Below, in pieces: positions 35,421-43,838 of a stretch of DNA of 64,000 nucleotides; the stretch's first letter is position 1; each line of letters opens with the position of its first letter. The notes below the pieces were generated by a model. It was not told where the DNA came from, ran no database searches, and was given only the letters and a program-made list of their open reading frames with translations. The position numbers were made by a program, and so were the translations under genes. Origin of the DNA: Pseudomonas svalbardensis. GTDB taxonomy: Bacteria; Pseudomonadota; Gammaproteobacteria; Pseudomonadales; Pseudomonadaceae. Where the stretch lies: assembly GCF_030053115.1 (NCBI RefSeq), contig NZ_CP125619.1, forward strand, positions 3,421,501 through 3,485,500. The letters are read 5' to 3'.

Positions 35421-35566
35421 TGTAGCAGCTGCCGAGCCTGCGAGGCTGCGTTCGGCTACGGAGCAGTCGTAAACCTGGGCACCGCGGTGTATCAGAACGA
35501 TCCTGCATACCGGATTCACGACTGCTGCGCAGCCGAACGCAGCCTCGCAGGCTCGGCAGCTGCTAC
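35421..35566. repeat. Long inverted repeat, REP family 2
   Basis: This is the second copy of the TGTAGCAGCTGCCGA...TCGGCAGCTGCTAC element, with the inner palindrome around GCTGCGTTCGGCT, as at 21715-21849. It lies directly after the chemoreceptor gene. Confidence 0.88.
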
Positions 35567-35646
35567 TTAGGGCGGCGCACGCTGTTCTACTTGGCAGCGC
35601 CTGCCGTTACAATCCGCTCCTCTTCGACTTCCCCCAAGGAACCTCC

Positions 35647-36210
35647 ATGTCCGGGCTTGAACTGTTTGCCGCTACCCTCGGTGTCATTGCCGTCTGGTTG
35701 ACGGTCAAACAGAACCCTTGGTGCTGGCCGATCGGTCTGGTCATGGTGCTGCTTTATAGCTGGATCTTTTTTGAGGTGAAGCTCTACTCGGACATGCTCC
35801 TGCAGGTGATCTACGCCGCATTGCAGCTCTATGGCTGGTGGCAGTGGACGCATGCGGGGGGCGCGCGCCATGGTCGGCAGGTCAGCCTGCTCGACGGTAA
35901 ATCGGTCGCTATCAGTCTGGTCATTGGAGCGGTCGGCAGTCTGTTGCTGGGCGCTGCAATGGCGAACTGGACCGATGCCGCACAACCCTGGCTCGATGCG
36001 GCACTGACTGGCTTCAGCCTGGTGGCGCAGTTATGGATGGCGCAAAAACGCATTCAATGCTGGCCGCTGTGGTTCATCCTGGATGTGATCTTCGTCGGGC
36101 TGTTTATCTACAAAGACCTGTACCTGACCGCCGGGCTCTACGCGCTGTTCGCCCTGATTGCCGTCCAAGGCTGGCGGGAATGGCGGGCCGATCCGGCGTT
36201 GCGCACATGA
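35647..36210 (+). CDS. pnuC: Nicotinamide riboside transporter PnuC
   Basis: The inner-membrane facilitator imports nicotinamide riboside for NAD synthesis. The 187-residue protein has about seven helices and the PnuC signature: WLTVKQNPWCWPIGLVMVLL near the start, LLQVIYAALQLYGWWQW in the middle, and WFILDVIFVGLFIYKDLYLTAGLYA at the end. Its stop overlaps the ATG of a P-loop kinase of the NadR type, which would phosphorylate the imported riboside and trap it. That coupling supports nicotinamide riboside rather than thiamine as substrate. Confidence 0.93.
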   Translation: MSGLELFAATLGVIAVWLTVKQNPWCWPIGLVMVLLYSWIFFEVKLYSDMLLQVIYAALQLYGWWQWTHAGGARHGRQVSLLDGKSVAISLVIGAVGSLLLGAAMANWTDAAQPWLDAALTGFSLVAQLWMAQKRIQCWPLWFILDVIFVGLFIYKDLYLTAGLYALFALIAVQGWREWRADPALRT

Positions 36211-36731
36211 AAGTTCTGGTACTCACAGGCCCAGAATCCAGCGGCAAGAGTTGGCTGGCAGCCGAGTTACAGCAGCATTTCGGCGGGGTCCTGGTAGACG
36301 AATATGTACGCTGGTTCATCGAACAGAATCCTCGAGACACCTGCCTGGCCGACATTCCGGAAATCGCCCGCGGACAGCTGAAATGGGAGGACGAGGCACG
36401 CGCCCGGCAGCCGCATTTGCTGATTCTCGACACTCACTTGCTGAGCAACATCCTCTGGAGCCAGACCTTGTTTGGTGATTGCCCGACGTGGATCGAGCAA
36501 GCATTGCTGGCACGGCACTACGACCTGCATTTGCTGCTGAGCCCTGAAACCGTGGCCTGGCATGACGACGGTCAGCGTTGCCAACCGCAACTGGCAGAAC
36601 GCCAGGCGTTTTTCCACGCCAGCCGCCAATGGCTTGACCTGCACCACCAGCCTTGCCAGGTGCTGCAAGGTGATTGGCAACAGCGCAAGGACGCGGCATT
36701 CGAGGCTGTGACCCGCTTGCTCAAGCCCTGA
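36207..36731 (+). CDS. NadR-type nicotinamide riboside kinase-like ATPase
   Basis: The 174-residue P-loop protein has Walker A GPESSGKSWLA at residues 8-18, VDEYVRWF (the family's acceptor/Tyr-Val region), LLILDTHLLSNILW (Walker B side), and the lid segment HDDGQR. This matches the C-terminal ribosylnicotinamide kinase domain of NadR, without the adenylyltransferase and DNA-binding parts. It would convert nicotinamide riboside to NMN in the cytosol. The start overlaps pnuC by 4 bases. The exact reaction is inferred. Confidence 0.88.
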   Translation: MKVLVLTGPESSGKSWLAAELQQHFGGVLVDEYVRWFIEQNPRDTCLADIPEIARGQLKWEDEARARQPHLLILDTHLLSNILWSQTLFGDCPTWIEQALLARHYDLHLLLSPETVAWHDDGQRCQPQLAERQAFFHASRQWLDLHHQPCQVLQGDWQQRKDAAFEAVTRLLKP

Positions 36732-37062
36732 CCGGGGTACCCCGCCCTGCCGCAAATGTCCATTCCTGAAACACCCCCCCCTGCGCGAACCCGCGAACTA
36801 AAGCGGCTCAAGCACTCCAGCAAGAAAATGTTAAGCCACTGATACAACCTACCTTCAGCGCCCTTTAGCGAGCAATGCCGCCAGCATGGATGGCACTTTT
36901 GCGTGGCTCTGTCTCAGTGGCGTTACAATTTTTTTTTGACAACCTCGACAATTAAAGCCAACCAACTGTTTTTAAAAGAAAAACAAAAACCGGCACACCT
37001 TCTGCTCTCTTCCTCGAAACGCTGATCAGGGCCAGCGTCCATTTACAGAAGGAATTGCCGCC
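36732..37062. other. fap promoter region
   Basis: The gap of 331 bp changes from GC-rich to markedly A+T-rich from about 36925 (runs of T and A), just before a sigma-54-type element at 36991. The A+T-rich tract would suit IHF bending and activator loops. No gene is seen. Confidence 0.6.
36991..37006 (+). promoter_or_regulatory. Sigma-54-type promoter of the fap operon
   Basis: CGGCACACCTTCTGCT fits the -24/-12 pattern: GG and GC are separated by exactly 10 bp (GG at 36992-36993, GC at 37004-37005), with GGCAC and TGCT preserved. It lies 57 bp upstream of the fapA start, a sensible leader length. A sigma-54 activator gene sits at the other end of the operon. Confidence 0.65.
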
Positions 37063-37500
37063 GTGGGGAAATTTGATAACAAAATTTATAGCCTCCTGCT
37101 GATCGGATGCGCACTGGGCTCAAGTCTCTGCCTGCCTGTACAAGCTGACAACGGCATCATCATTATCAAGCGTGATGTCCAGCCGCGCATGGCAACGCGT
37201 GCGCCGCTGATTCCCGACCCTAGCCCCACGACCGCCAATGCCAACCCGTCCAAACACATCATCAGTCAAACGAACGAGTTGAGCGACGGCGACTTTGCCG
37301 GTGTCGCCAGTGGTGCAGGCATCTCCCGCCTGGTCACTCAAAACACCAACAACCTGGGCGGCAACATCAGCAACCAGACCCAGCTTTCCAACCTCCCCGC
37401 CGGGCGTTCGGGAAATGCCGGCAACGGTATTGCCAACATGGTCAATTCAAGCGTCCAGCAAGGCCTGGGTGCTCTGAAAGTCATACCGGGAGACCGTTAA
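37063..37500 (+). CDS. fapA: FapA, amyloid system chaperone/regulatory subunit
   Basis: This is the first gene of the functional amyloid operon. The 145-residue product has a signal peptide (SLLLIGCALGSSLCLPVQA) and a mature domain rich in Asn, Gly and Ser (QNTNNLGGNISNQTQLSNL). FapA is periplasmic and modulates the FapB/FapC composition of the fibre. It starts with GTG at 37063 behind AAGGA and is separated from fapB by 1 bp. The identity rests on position in a complete fapABCDEF set and on the repeat-like C-terminal part. Confidence 0.9.
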   Translation: MGKFDNKIYSLLLIGCALGSSLCLPVQADNGIIIIKRDVQPRMATRAPLIPDPSPTTANANPSKHIISQTNELSDGDFAGVASGAGISRLVTQNTNNLGGNISNQTQLSNLPAGRSGNAGNGIANMVNSSVQQGLGALKVIPGDR

Positions 37501-37501
37501 G

Positions 37502-38074
37502 ATGAATCGTACGCTGCTGATTATCGCCATGTTTTGCAGTGCATCGACCTTTGCCCAACCTCCCGTCATCAACAACGCCGAAATCGACGGTTCGGGCACG
37601 CAGTACAACGGCAACCTCGGGGTCAACCAGGCTGCCGGCGATTTACAGCAACAGGCTAACGCACGGGCCATCGCCGTTGGCCATGGAGCCAGCGCGACCA
37701 CACAGATTCGCCAACGGTTGCGTACGGTGGTCGACCCCAGGATCGATGCTCGATCCAGCATTCAAGGCGACTCCTTCAGCCACGGCAACGGCGTACTGGG
37801 CGTCAACCAGAGCGCGGGCGCCAGCAACCAGCAAGCCAATGCCCTGCGGATAAGCATCAGCACGCAGCCGCAAAGTATCGACGACAGCGTCCTCAGGCAA
37901 CAGAACGTGGCGCTGATCACTAACTCCGATCCAACTGACTCTGCACCAGGCTATCGCCAGGTCGCTACCAGCGATCAGGCCTTCACCGGCAGCCGTGGGG
38001 TGATCCAGTTGAATCAGAGCGCCGGGGTGGGAAACCGAACGGCCAATACCCTGAGCGTACGGGTCATGGATTGA
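37502..38074 (+). CDS. fapB: FapB, minor amyloid fibre subunit (nucleator)
   Basis: The 190-residue exported protein has a signal peptide (LLIIAMFCSASTFA) and three imperfect amyloid repeats built on GVNQ-A-A/S-G-x-x-x-QQAN: GNLGVNQAAGDLQQQANARA, VLGVNQSAGASNQQANALRI and VIQLNQSAGVGNRTANTLSV. In the Fap system FapB is thought to nucleate FapC fibres at the surface. Linkers between repeats are short, in contrast to FapC. The ATG follows GGAGACC overlapping the fapA stop. Confidence 0.92.
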   Translation: MNRTLLIIAMFCSASTFAQPPVINNAEIDGSGTQYNGNLGVNQAAGDLQQQANARAIAVGHGASATTQIRQRLRTVVDPRIDARSSIQGDSFSHGNGVLGVNQSAGASNQQANALRISISTQPQSIDDSVLRQQNVALITNSDPTDSAPGYRQVATSDQAFTGSRGVIQLNQSAGVGNRTANTLSVRVMD

Positions 38075-38125
38075 CCCAAACAGGTAAGAACAACACTTAA
38101 CCTAAAATAAGTACGGAGAATCACC

Positions 38126-39598
38126 ATGAAACCTTCGATGGCAATAAAGCCTCTGGTTTTTGCAATTGCTGCGGTCTTGGCTGTTGCTGCACAAGCGGGT
38201 CAGAACGATCGACGTGGTAACCATAATGGTCATCATAACGGTGGCCACCACACTCCTCCTCCAACATGGATCCATACCGACGCGACCGCCAACGCGAACG
38301 ATAGGCAGACCAGTACCGGCAACCGCATCCACAACGAAGGGACTCAGAACTCAGCCGAGATGAGCAGCTCTGCCTCAGGCGCGAGCGGCAACGTCGGCGT
38401 CAACGTGGCAGCAGGCGCCGGCAACCAACAAGACAACGCGGCCGCCATCGCAAACGCTGGCTCCACCTCCAGCCTCGATAACAGCTTCGTGTTCGGCACT
38501 TCCGAAGCCAGCGCTCGAGTCTCGCAATACAGCAACAATAACAAGGTCAACAACTACGGCGTCACAAACTCTGCCGTGATGAGCGGATCTGGCGATGGCA
38601 GCAGCGGCAATATGGGTATCAACATTGCTGGCGGCGACCTCAACCAACAGAAAAACACCATGGCAATTGCCAACTCCAATGCTCCCCTGGGTAACGCAAG
38701 AGCCACTGCCTCTGCCAATCAAAACGGTCCTGGCCTGATAGTGAATAACACCGCTGATCGGACCTACCGCGTGGATACGATTACCGTTACCAACACGGCC
38801 AGCGGTAGTTTCTCTAAAGATAAGTCATTCGAGGTTAGCGGCAGTGAAAGCGCTTCTTCGAGCTGGGCCGCGGCCGGTGCCAATAGCTCTAATTCCAGCG
38901 GTTCCCTTAGCGTTGATATAAGCGGTTCGAAGAGCAGCAATGCGAGCGGTTCCAACAGCAGTTCTGCGAGCGGTTCTAACAGCAGTTCTGCAAGCGGTTC
39001 CAACAGCAGCAGTGCAAGCGGTTCTTCGAGTGCATCCTTGAACGCTTCCCTGGGCGCTACTTTGGACATTGATACGGCGGCTTCCAGCTCCACTACCGTC
39101 AACAATGGCTTTGGAGATCGCACCCGCAGCAGGAGTTCCGAGGCATCGCTTAACGCATCGCTTGACGCAACGCTTGACGTAGCGGTGAACAAATCGTTCG
39201 ACAAATCGCGCGAATCCTCGTTCGACAGATCTCGCGACTCCTCGTACGACAGATCTCACGAATCCTCGTACGACCAATCGCGCGATTCCTCGTTCGAAAA
39301 ATCGTTCGATAAGTCGTTCGAGAAATCGAACGCCTCCTCGTTCGAAAAATCGGCCAGTCAATCGTCCGAATCCGAGTTCGCAAAAGCGGGAAGCTTCAGT
39401 GAGAGCAGTTCATTTGATTTGAGCAACACCTACTCCTATCAAGTGCTGACTCCAACTGGCTGGGCAAACCCTGTGACCAACACTGCAACCCTGAGCGGTT
39501 CGGTGAATGGTGGCAGTGGCAACCTGGGCGTCAACGTAGCTGCCGGTGTGGGTAACCAACAAAGCAACTCGCTGGCCATTTCCAATCAGTCGTTCTAA
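38126..39598 (+). CDS. fapC: FapC, major amyloid fibre subunit with long low-complexity linker
   Basis: This is the main extracellular biofilm amyloid. The 490-residue precursor has a signal peptide (LVFAIAAVLAVAAQA), a His/Asn-rich stretch (NHNGHHNGGHHTPPP), and three repeats: GNVGVNVAAGAGNQQDNAAA, GNMGINIAGGDLNQQKNTMA and, near the C-terminus, GNLGVNVAAGVGNQQSNSLA. Repeats 2 and 3 are separated by a linker of about 250 residues. The linker first has four units of SGSNSSSA type (codons 266-297), then an acidic/basic period-8 region such as SSFDRSRD, SSYDRSHE, SSYDQSRD. No Cys is present. RBS GGAGAA precedes ATG 38126. A terminator follows directly. Confidence 0.93.
   Translation: MKPSMAIKPLVFAIAAVLAVAAQAGQNDRRGNHNGHHNGGHHTPPPTWIHTDATANANDRQTSTGNRIHNEGTQNSAEMSSSASGASGNVGVNVAAGAGNQQDNAAAIANAGSTSSLDNSFVFGTSEASARVSQYSNNNKVNNYGVTNSAVMSGSGDGSSGNMGINIAGGDLNQQKNTMAIANSNAPLGNARATASANQNGPGLIVNNTADRTYRVDTITVTNTASGSFSKDKSFEVSGSESASSSWAAAGANSSNSSGSLSVDISGSKSSNASGSNSSSASGSNSSSASGSNSSSASGSSSASLNASLGATLDIDTAASSSTTVNNGFGDRTRSRSSEASLNASLDATLDVAVNKSFDKSRESSFDRSRDSSYDRSHESSYDQSRDSSFEKSFDKSFEKSNASSFEKSASQSSESEFAKAGSFSESSSFDLSNTYSYQVLTPTGWANPVTNTATLSGSVNGGSGNLGVNVAAGVGNQQSNSLAISNQSF
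38921..39016 (+). repeat. Tandem 24-bp repeats inside fapC (4 units)
   Basis: Four head-to-tail 24-bp units of the form AGCGGTTCxAACAGCAGTTC + TGCR encode SGSKSSNA and three times SGSNSSSA. Unit borders are 38921, 38945, 38969 and 38993. Such perfect DNA repeats can change copy number by slippage while keeping the frame. Confidence 0.88.
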
Positions 39599-39611
39599 TT
39601 GCTGTCTCTGG

Positions 39612-39636
39612 AGGCCCCCTTATGGGGGCCTTTTTT
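39612..39636 (+). terminator. Intrinsic terminator between fapC and fapD
   Basis: A perfect 8-bp stem, AGGCCCCC / GGGGGCCT with loop TTAT, is followed by TTTTT, 13 bp after the fapC stop and 26 bp before fapD. It should end most transcripts after the fibre subunits and let a minority through to fapDEF. Confidence 0.88.
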
Positions 39637-39661
39637 CAACACAACCAGAAGGCATCCCACT

Positions 39662-40342
39662 ATGCGCATTATCGCCTTGGCATTTTTGCTTTGCGTGACC
39701 AGTGTGAGCGAGGCTGCACAAATACCGCTTTCCGTCCTGCCGGGCGGCGCGGTGGTGTTCAAGCCGATCCAAAGCGTGCGCGAGCGCAAGTTTGCCGACC
39801 TGGTCCAACAGAAAAGCGACTTCAGTTGCGGCGCAGCTGCGCTGGCAACGGTATTGCGTCAGGCGTATTGGCTTGACGTGGACGAAGAACAAATCATCGA
39901 AGGCATGCTGGCACACTCCGATCAGGATCTTGTCCGCGTCCAGGGCTTTTCCATGCTCGACATGAAGCGCTACGTGGAAAGTATCGGCATGCGGGCCCGT
40001 GGTTACCGGGTAGCGCAGGAAACGTTGAGCGAGATCAAAATTCCGGTTGTGGTACTCATGGATATCCGTGGCTACAAACATTTTGTGGTCATGCAAAGAG
40101 TTCATAAGGGCTGGGTCTATATCGGAGATCCGGTACTCGGTCATAAACGTTACAAAGTCGAAGACTTTGTAAAAGGCTGGAACGGCATCATCTTTGCCAT
40201 CATCGGCCAGGGCTACGACAAAACCAATGCGTTGCTCGACCCACCCCTGCCACTGACCGCCAAGAACCGCATCAACACCTTCAGCCCGGTGCAAGACGCA
40301 GAGTTGATGGATTTCGGATTCATCCAAAGCGACTTCTTCTAA
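39662..40342 (+). CDS. fapD: FapD, C39-like cysteine peptidase
   Basis: The peptidase of the Fap system is required for fibre export. The 226-residue protein has a signal peptide (IIALAFLLCVTSVSEA) and the C39/papain-like triad: Cys56 in SDFSCGAAAL, His140 in RGYKHFVVM and Asp156 in GDPVLG. It is therefore expected in the periplasm, unlike ABC-transporter C39 domains. ATG 39662 has AGAAGG in front and is preferred over the open frame to 39599, which crosses the terminator. Confidence 0.92.
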   Translation: MRIIALAFLLCVTSVSEAAQIPLSVLPGGAVVFKPIQSVRERKFADLVQQKSDFSCGAAALATVLRQAYWLDVDEEQIIEGMLAHSDQDLVRVQGFSMLDMKRYVESIGMRARGYRVAQETLSEIKIPVVVLMDIRGYKHFVVMQRVHKGWVYIGDPVLGHKRYKVEDFVKGWNGIIFAIIGQGYDKTNALLDPPLPLTAKNRINTFSPVQDAELMDFGFIQSDFF

Positions 40343-40376
40343 TAACAAGGGAGCACGACGCTCCGGGAGCATTCCA

Positions 40377-41117
40377 ATGAAGACTCCAATCTGGCTGGCC
40401 GTGGTTTGCCTGGCCGCCAGCCTGCCGACCCAGGCACAGATATTCAAACCCATTGAACTGAACGATCACGAATTGGCGAGCCTGCGAGGCCGCTATGTCA
40501 TGCCGGGACGGATCGTCAGTTTCGGCATTGTCATGACCAGCACTTGGCAAAATGCCAACGGTGAAGTGATCGGGGCAACTTCCTCGATGCAAATTCAACA
40601 ATCGACCATCACGCCACAGTTCTATGTGTCGATAATCAACGAAAAAGGTAATGGCTCCGCAATTTCGCAAGGCACCGGTACCGTCATTGGCGGCAGCGGC
40701 CTCAACAGCACCGAAGGCGTCACTCAAGTCGTGCGTGCTGCCGGCGACCATAACACTGCCTACAACAACGTTGATATCAACGTCACAAGGGCTAACCAAG
40801 CGCCAACAACGCAACAGCAGGGCCAGGCATTGGCCGCAGGCTCGACGTTGGTGGACGCCAATGGCGCGGGCTCGCTGAGCATTTCCTCGACCGGTACGGG
40901 TGTGCAACTCAACATCGTGGCCAACAACAACCAGGGCAGTACCGTACAACGCCTGGCCCAGGGTGGGCTGATGCAGAACACGACTTTGCTCGGCGGTGGC
41001 AACCAGGTCCGCAACCTCACGTCCCTTAATGTCGTGCTGCGTGACAACGTGGCGACAGCCGGGTCGCTGAACGGCAACCTGGACCAGCTCAAAGGTCTTC
41101 GCACTCAAGGATTCTGA
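40377..41117 (+). CDS. fapE: FapE, exported amyloid-associated protein
   Basis: The 246-residue secreted protein has a signal peptide (LAVVCLAASLPTQA). Its C-terminal part is rich in Asn, Gly, Thr and Gln (GQALAAGSTLVDANGAGSLS, NIVANNNQGSTVQRLAQGG), resembling fibre repeats. FapE is a minor component found with fibres. GGGAGC precedes ATG 40377. It sits between fapD and fapF in the normal order. Confidence 0.9.
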   Translation: MKTPIWLAVVCLAASLPTQAQIFKPIELNDHELASLRGRYVMPGRIVSFGIVMTSTWQNANGEVIGATSSMQIQQSTITPQFYVSIINEKGNGSAISQGTGTVIGGSGLNSTEGVTQVVRAAGDHNTAYNNVDINVTRANQAPTTQQQGQALAAGSTLVDANGAGSLSISSTGTGVQLNIVANNNQGSTVQRLAQGGLMQNTTLLGGGNQVRNLTSLNVVLRDNVATAGSLNGNLDQLKGLRTQGF

Positions 41118-41163
41118 TCTACGCTCAGTCTCATCAGATGAAGTCAGAAGGGACGGCTAATCC

Positions 41164-42444
41164 ATGCACCGATCGTTAACGTTCAAAGCTATCGTTTGTT
41201 TGAGTAGCCTGGCCCCGGCAACACTGCTATACGCAGCACCGGACCCCCAGGTCGAGATGCTAAAACAAGAACTCATGGAGTTGAAACAGCGTTACGAAGC
41301 ACAACAGAACGCGCTGATGGTACTCGAGCAACGCGTTCGCCAAGTTGAAGAAACACCTGCGACACCGGCTCCCAAACGCCTGACCAAATCCCCTGCCGAA
41401 ACGACCAGGGGTGGCCAAACGGTGGCCGCCGGTGCGCCGGGAACCACAGGCAGCTCATACGGCCAATCGCTCAAAGATGATTCGGAGCCTGCGCAAAGCG
41501 TTTCCAACCTGTATGACGAAGCCAGCGGCTTCTTCGGTGGCGGCAAGTTCAGCCTCGAAACGGGCGTGACCTACACGCACTACGATACCCGTGCGTTGGT
41601 ACTCAACGGCTTCCTGGCACTGGACTCGATTTTCCTCGGCAACATCAACATCGACCGTATCAAGGCGGATAACTGGACCCTGGACCTGACCGCCCGCTAC
41701 AACACGGGACAACGCTGGCAGTTCGACATTAACGTCCCCGTGGTTTATCGCGAATCAACGTATTCCTCCGGTGGCGCCGGAGGCGCAGGCCCGGTGACGT
41801 CGGACGCCACCGTTACCCGCGACCCGACCATTGGCGATGTGAACGTTGGCGTTGCTTACAAGTTTCTGGATGAGTCGGCCAATCTACCCGATGCAGTCGT
41901 TACCCTGCGCGTCAAGGCGCCGACCGGTGATGACCCTTACGGCATCAAGCTGATCAATGACCCAGCCAACGATAACCTCTCGGTACCCGAGGACTTGCCT
42001 ACCGGCAATGGTGTCTGGTCGATCACCCCGGGTATCTCGTTGGTCAAGACCTTCGACCCGGCCGTGCTGTTCGGCAGCCTGTCCTACACCTATAACATTG
42101 AAGACTCTTTCAGCGACATCAGCCCTCAGATCAACTCCAAGGTGCCCGGGGATGTGAAACTGGGCAACTCCTGGCAGGTCGGCGCCGGTATTGCATTCGC
42201 CTTGAACGAGAAGATGAGTATGTCGTTCTCGTTCACCGACCAGTTCGCCCGCAAGAGCAAGATCAAGCCGGACGGTGGCGATTGGCAGTCGATTACCAAC
42301 AGCGATTACAACTCGGCCAACTTCAACATCGGCATGACCCTGGCAGCAACCGATAACCTGACGATCGTTCCCAACCTGTCCATCGGCCTGACCGACGACT
42401 CGCCAGACTTTTCCTTCAGCCTGAAATTCCCGTACTACTTCTAA
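41164..42444 (+). CDS. fapF: FapF, outer-membrane amyloid secretion channel
   Basis: The trimeric beta-barrel pore exports FapB, FapC and FapE across the outer membrane. The 426-residue precursor has a signal peptide ([15 protein letters not shown]), a periplasmic coiled coil ([20 protein letters not shown]), a linker, and a C-terminal barrel of alternating strands ending FSLKFPYYF, with the terminal aromatic residue typical of outer-membrane proteins. GAAGGGA lies upstream of ATG 41164. A bidirectional terminator follows. Confidence 0.93.
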   Translation: MHRSLTFKAIVCLSSLAPATLLYAAPDPQVEMLKQELMELKQRYEAQQNALMVLEQRVRQVEETPATPAPKRLTKSPAETTRGGQTVAAGAPGTTGSSYGQSLKDDSEPAQSVSNLYDEASGFFGGGKFSLETGVTYTHYDTRALVLNGFLALDSIFLGNINIDRIKADNWTLDLTARYNTGQRWQFDINVPVVYRESTYSSGGAGGAGPVTSDATVTRDPTIGDVNVGVAYKFLDESANLPDAVVTLRVKAPTGDDPYGIKLINDPANDNLSVPEDLPTGNGVWSITPGISLVKTFDPAVLFGSLSYTYNIEDSFSDISPQINSKVPGDVKLGNSWQVGAGIAFALNEKMSMSFSFTDQFARKSKIKPDGGDWQSITNSDYNSANFNIGMTLAATDNLTIVPNLSIGLTDDSPDFSFSLKFPYYF

Positions 42445-42455
42445 TCCACAACAAC

Positions 42456-42495
42456 AAAGCCCCGCTGCGACTTCAATCCCAGCGGGGCTTTTTTT
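42456..42495. terminator. Bidirectional terminator between fapF and the sigma-54 regulator gene
   Basis: AAAGCCCCGCTG / CAGCGGGGCTTT form a perfect 12-bp stem around a 12-base loop, with T-rich sequence on both outer sides (TTTTTTT on plus, TTTGTTGTTG on minus). It ends both convergent genes. Confidence 0.92.
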
Positions 42496-42512
42496 GTCTT
42501 TAGATCTTGCGT

Positions 42513-43838
42513 CTAACGTATCTGATGCTTGTGCAGCAAACGGTAGAAGGTAGGCCTGGATATCCCCAGCACCTTGGCGGCGATGCTCAAATTATCGCTG
42601 TGGCGGTTAAGTACATCGCACAAGGCCTGGCGCTCTGCCCGGTGCTTGTAGTTTTCCAGCGTGCCCATCGGCGCAGCAACGGCCTGCTGGCTGATCAGCC
42701 CCAGGTCTCGCGCTTCGATCTGCCGACCTTCGGCCAGTACCAACCCGCGACGTACCCGGTTGGCCAGCTCGCGCACATTGCCCGGCCAGTCATGCTTGCC
42801 CATGGCAATCAAGGCGTCTTCACTGAAGCTGCGCGGACGGCGACCGGTTTCATGGCTGTAGAAATGGGAAAAGTGGTTGGCCAGCATCGACAGATCGCCA
42901 TTGCGCTCACGCAGGGGCGCGGTCGCGACTTGCAACACGTTCAGGCGATAATACAGATCTTCGCGAAAGCGTTTCTTCTCGATCGCTGCCTCAAGATCGA
43001 CATGGGTCGCGGCCAACACCCGCACATCCACGGAAATCGGCTGACTGCCGCCCACCCGCTCGATATGCTTTTCCTGGAGGAAACGCAACAGGTTCGCCTG
43101 CAGCTCCAGGGGCAGATCACCGATTTCGTCGAGAAACAGCGTGCCGCCGTTAGCCGCTTCGATCCGCCCGACCTTGCGTTGATGGGCGCCAGTAAAAGCC
43201 CCCTTCTCGTGGCCAAACAGTTCGGACTGGATCAAGTGTTCAGGAATTGCTCCGCAATTGATCGCGACAAAGGGTTTGCTGTGACGTTGGGATTGTCGAT
43301 GGAGCGTGCGGGCGACCAGTTCTTTACCGGTACCGCTTTCACCACGGATCAATACCGGAGACTCGGTGGGCGCCAGCTTGCTCAGCAACTTGCGCAGTTC
43401 GCGAATGGGTTTGCTGTCGCCAAGCAGCTCGTGTTCGGGCTGATCAATGTGAACCGTGCCCTGCCCACGCAGGCGTGCCATCCCGAATGCCCGGCCCAGC
43501 GTCACCTGAACCCGGGACACATCGAATGGCAAGGTATGGAAATCGAAGAACCATTCGCAGACAAAGTCCCCGACATTCTGCAATCGCAGGACTTCCTGGT
43601 TGAGTACGGCGATCCACTCGGTACCGCTACGGCTGATCAGCTCTTTGACGGCTTCCGGGCGTTCGAGGTGAAAAGGCTGCAAACGCAACAGGCCGACATC
43701 GCAGGTTTTGTCGGCAACGTTTTCCAGGGTGCAGCTGTCAACGTCCCAACCCCCAGCGCGCAAAACCGGCAGCAGACGATGACAGTCGTCGCAAGGGTCC
43801 ACTACTAACAGACGTCGTAAGGCAGGCGCTTCGATCAT
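42513..43838 (-). CDS. Sigma-54-dependent activator with VpsR-like N-terminal domain
   Basis: The 441-residue enhancer-binding protein has residues 1-130 forming a degenerate receiver/VpsR-type domain, with the typical CEWFFDFHTLPFDVSR and LGRAFGMA. An AAA+ core follows: Walker A GESGTGKE, the sigma-54 contact loop GAFTGAHQ, Walker B GGTLFLDEIGDLP and the arginine-finger region. The C-terminal Fis-type helix-turn-helix is NLSIAAKVLGISRPTFYRLL. VpsR proteins control biofilm matrix genes and can respond to cyclic di-GMP. Lying convergent to fapF, and with a sigma-54-type promoter before fapA, it is a good candidate fap activator (inference). Confidence 0.9.
   Translation of the reverse strand: MIEAPALRRLLVVDPCDDCHRLLPVLRAGGWDVDSCTLENVADKTCDVGLLRLQPFHLERPEAVKELISRSGTEWIAVLNQEVLRLQNVGDFVCEWFFDFHTLPFDVSRVQVTLGRAFGMARLRGQGTVHIDQPEHELLGDSKPIRELRKLLSKLAPTESPVLIRGESGTGKELVARTLHRQSQRHSKPFVAINCGAIPEHLIQSELFGHEKGAFTGAHQRKVGRIEAANGGTLFLDEIGDLPLELQANLLRFLQEKHIERVGGSQPISVDVRVLAATHVDLEAAIEKKRFREDLYYRLNVLQVATAPLRERNGDLSMLANHFSHFYSHETGRRPRSFSEDALIAMGKHDWPGNVRELANRVRRGLVLAEGRQIEARDLGLISQQAVAAPMGTLENYKHRAERQALCDVLNRHSDNLSIAAKVLGISRPTFYRLLHKHQIR

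Noticed and set aside
36893-36912. TGGCACTTTTGC near 36896 as the fap sigma-54 promoter
   Set aside because: GG and GC are only 7 bases apart. The element at 36991-37006 has the required 10.
38921-39016. Repeat array considered as CRISPR
   Set aside because: Units are 24 bp, directly abutting without spacers, and encode Ser/Gly repeats of FapC in frame.
42507-43808. 433-codon plus-strand open frame opposite the sigma-54 activator
   Set aside because: The minus-strand protein has all AAA+ and helix-turn-helix motifs. The plus-strand frame shows no domain and is a codon-bias shadow.
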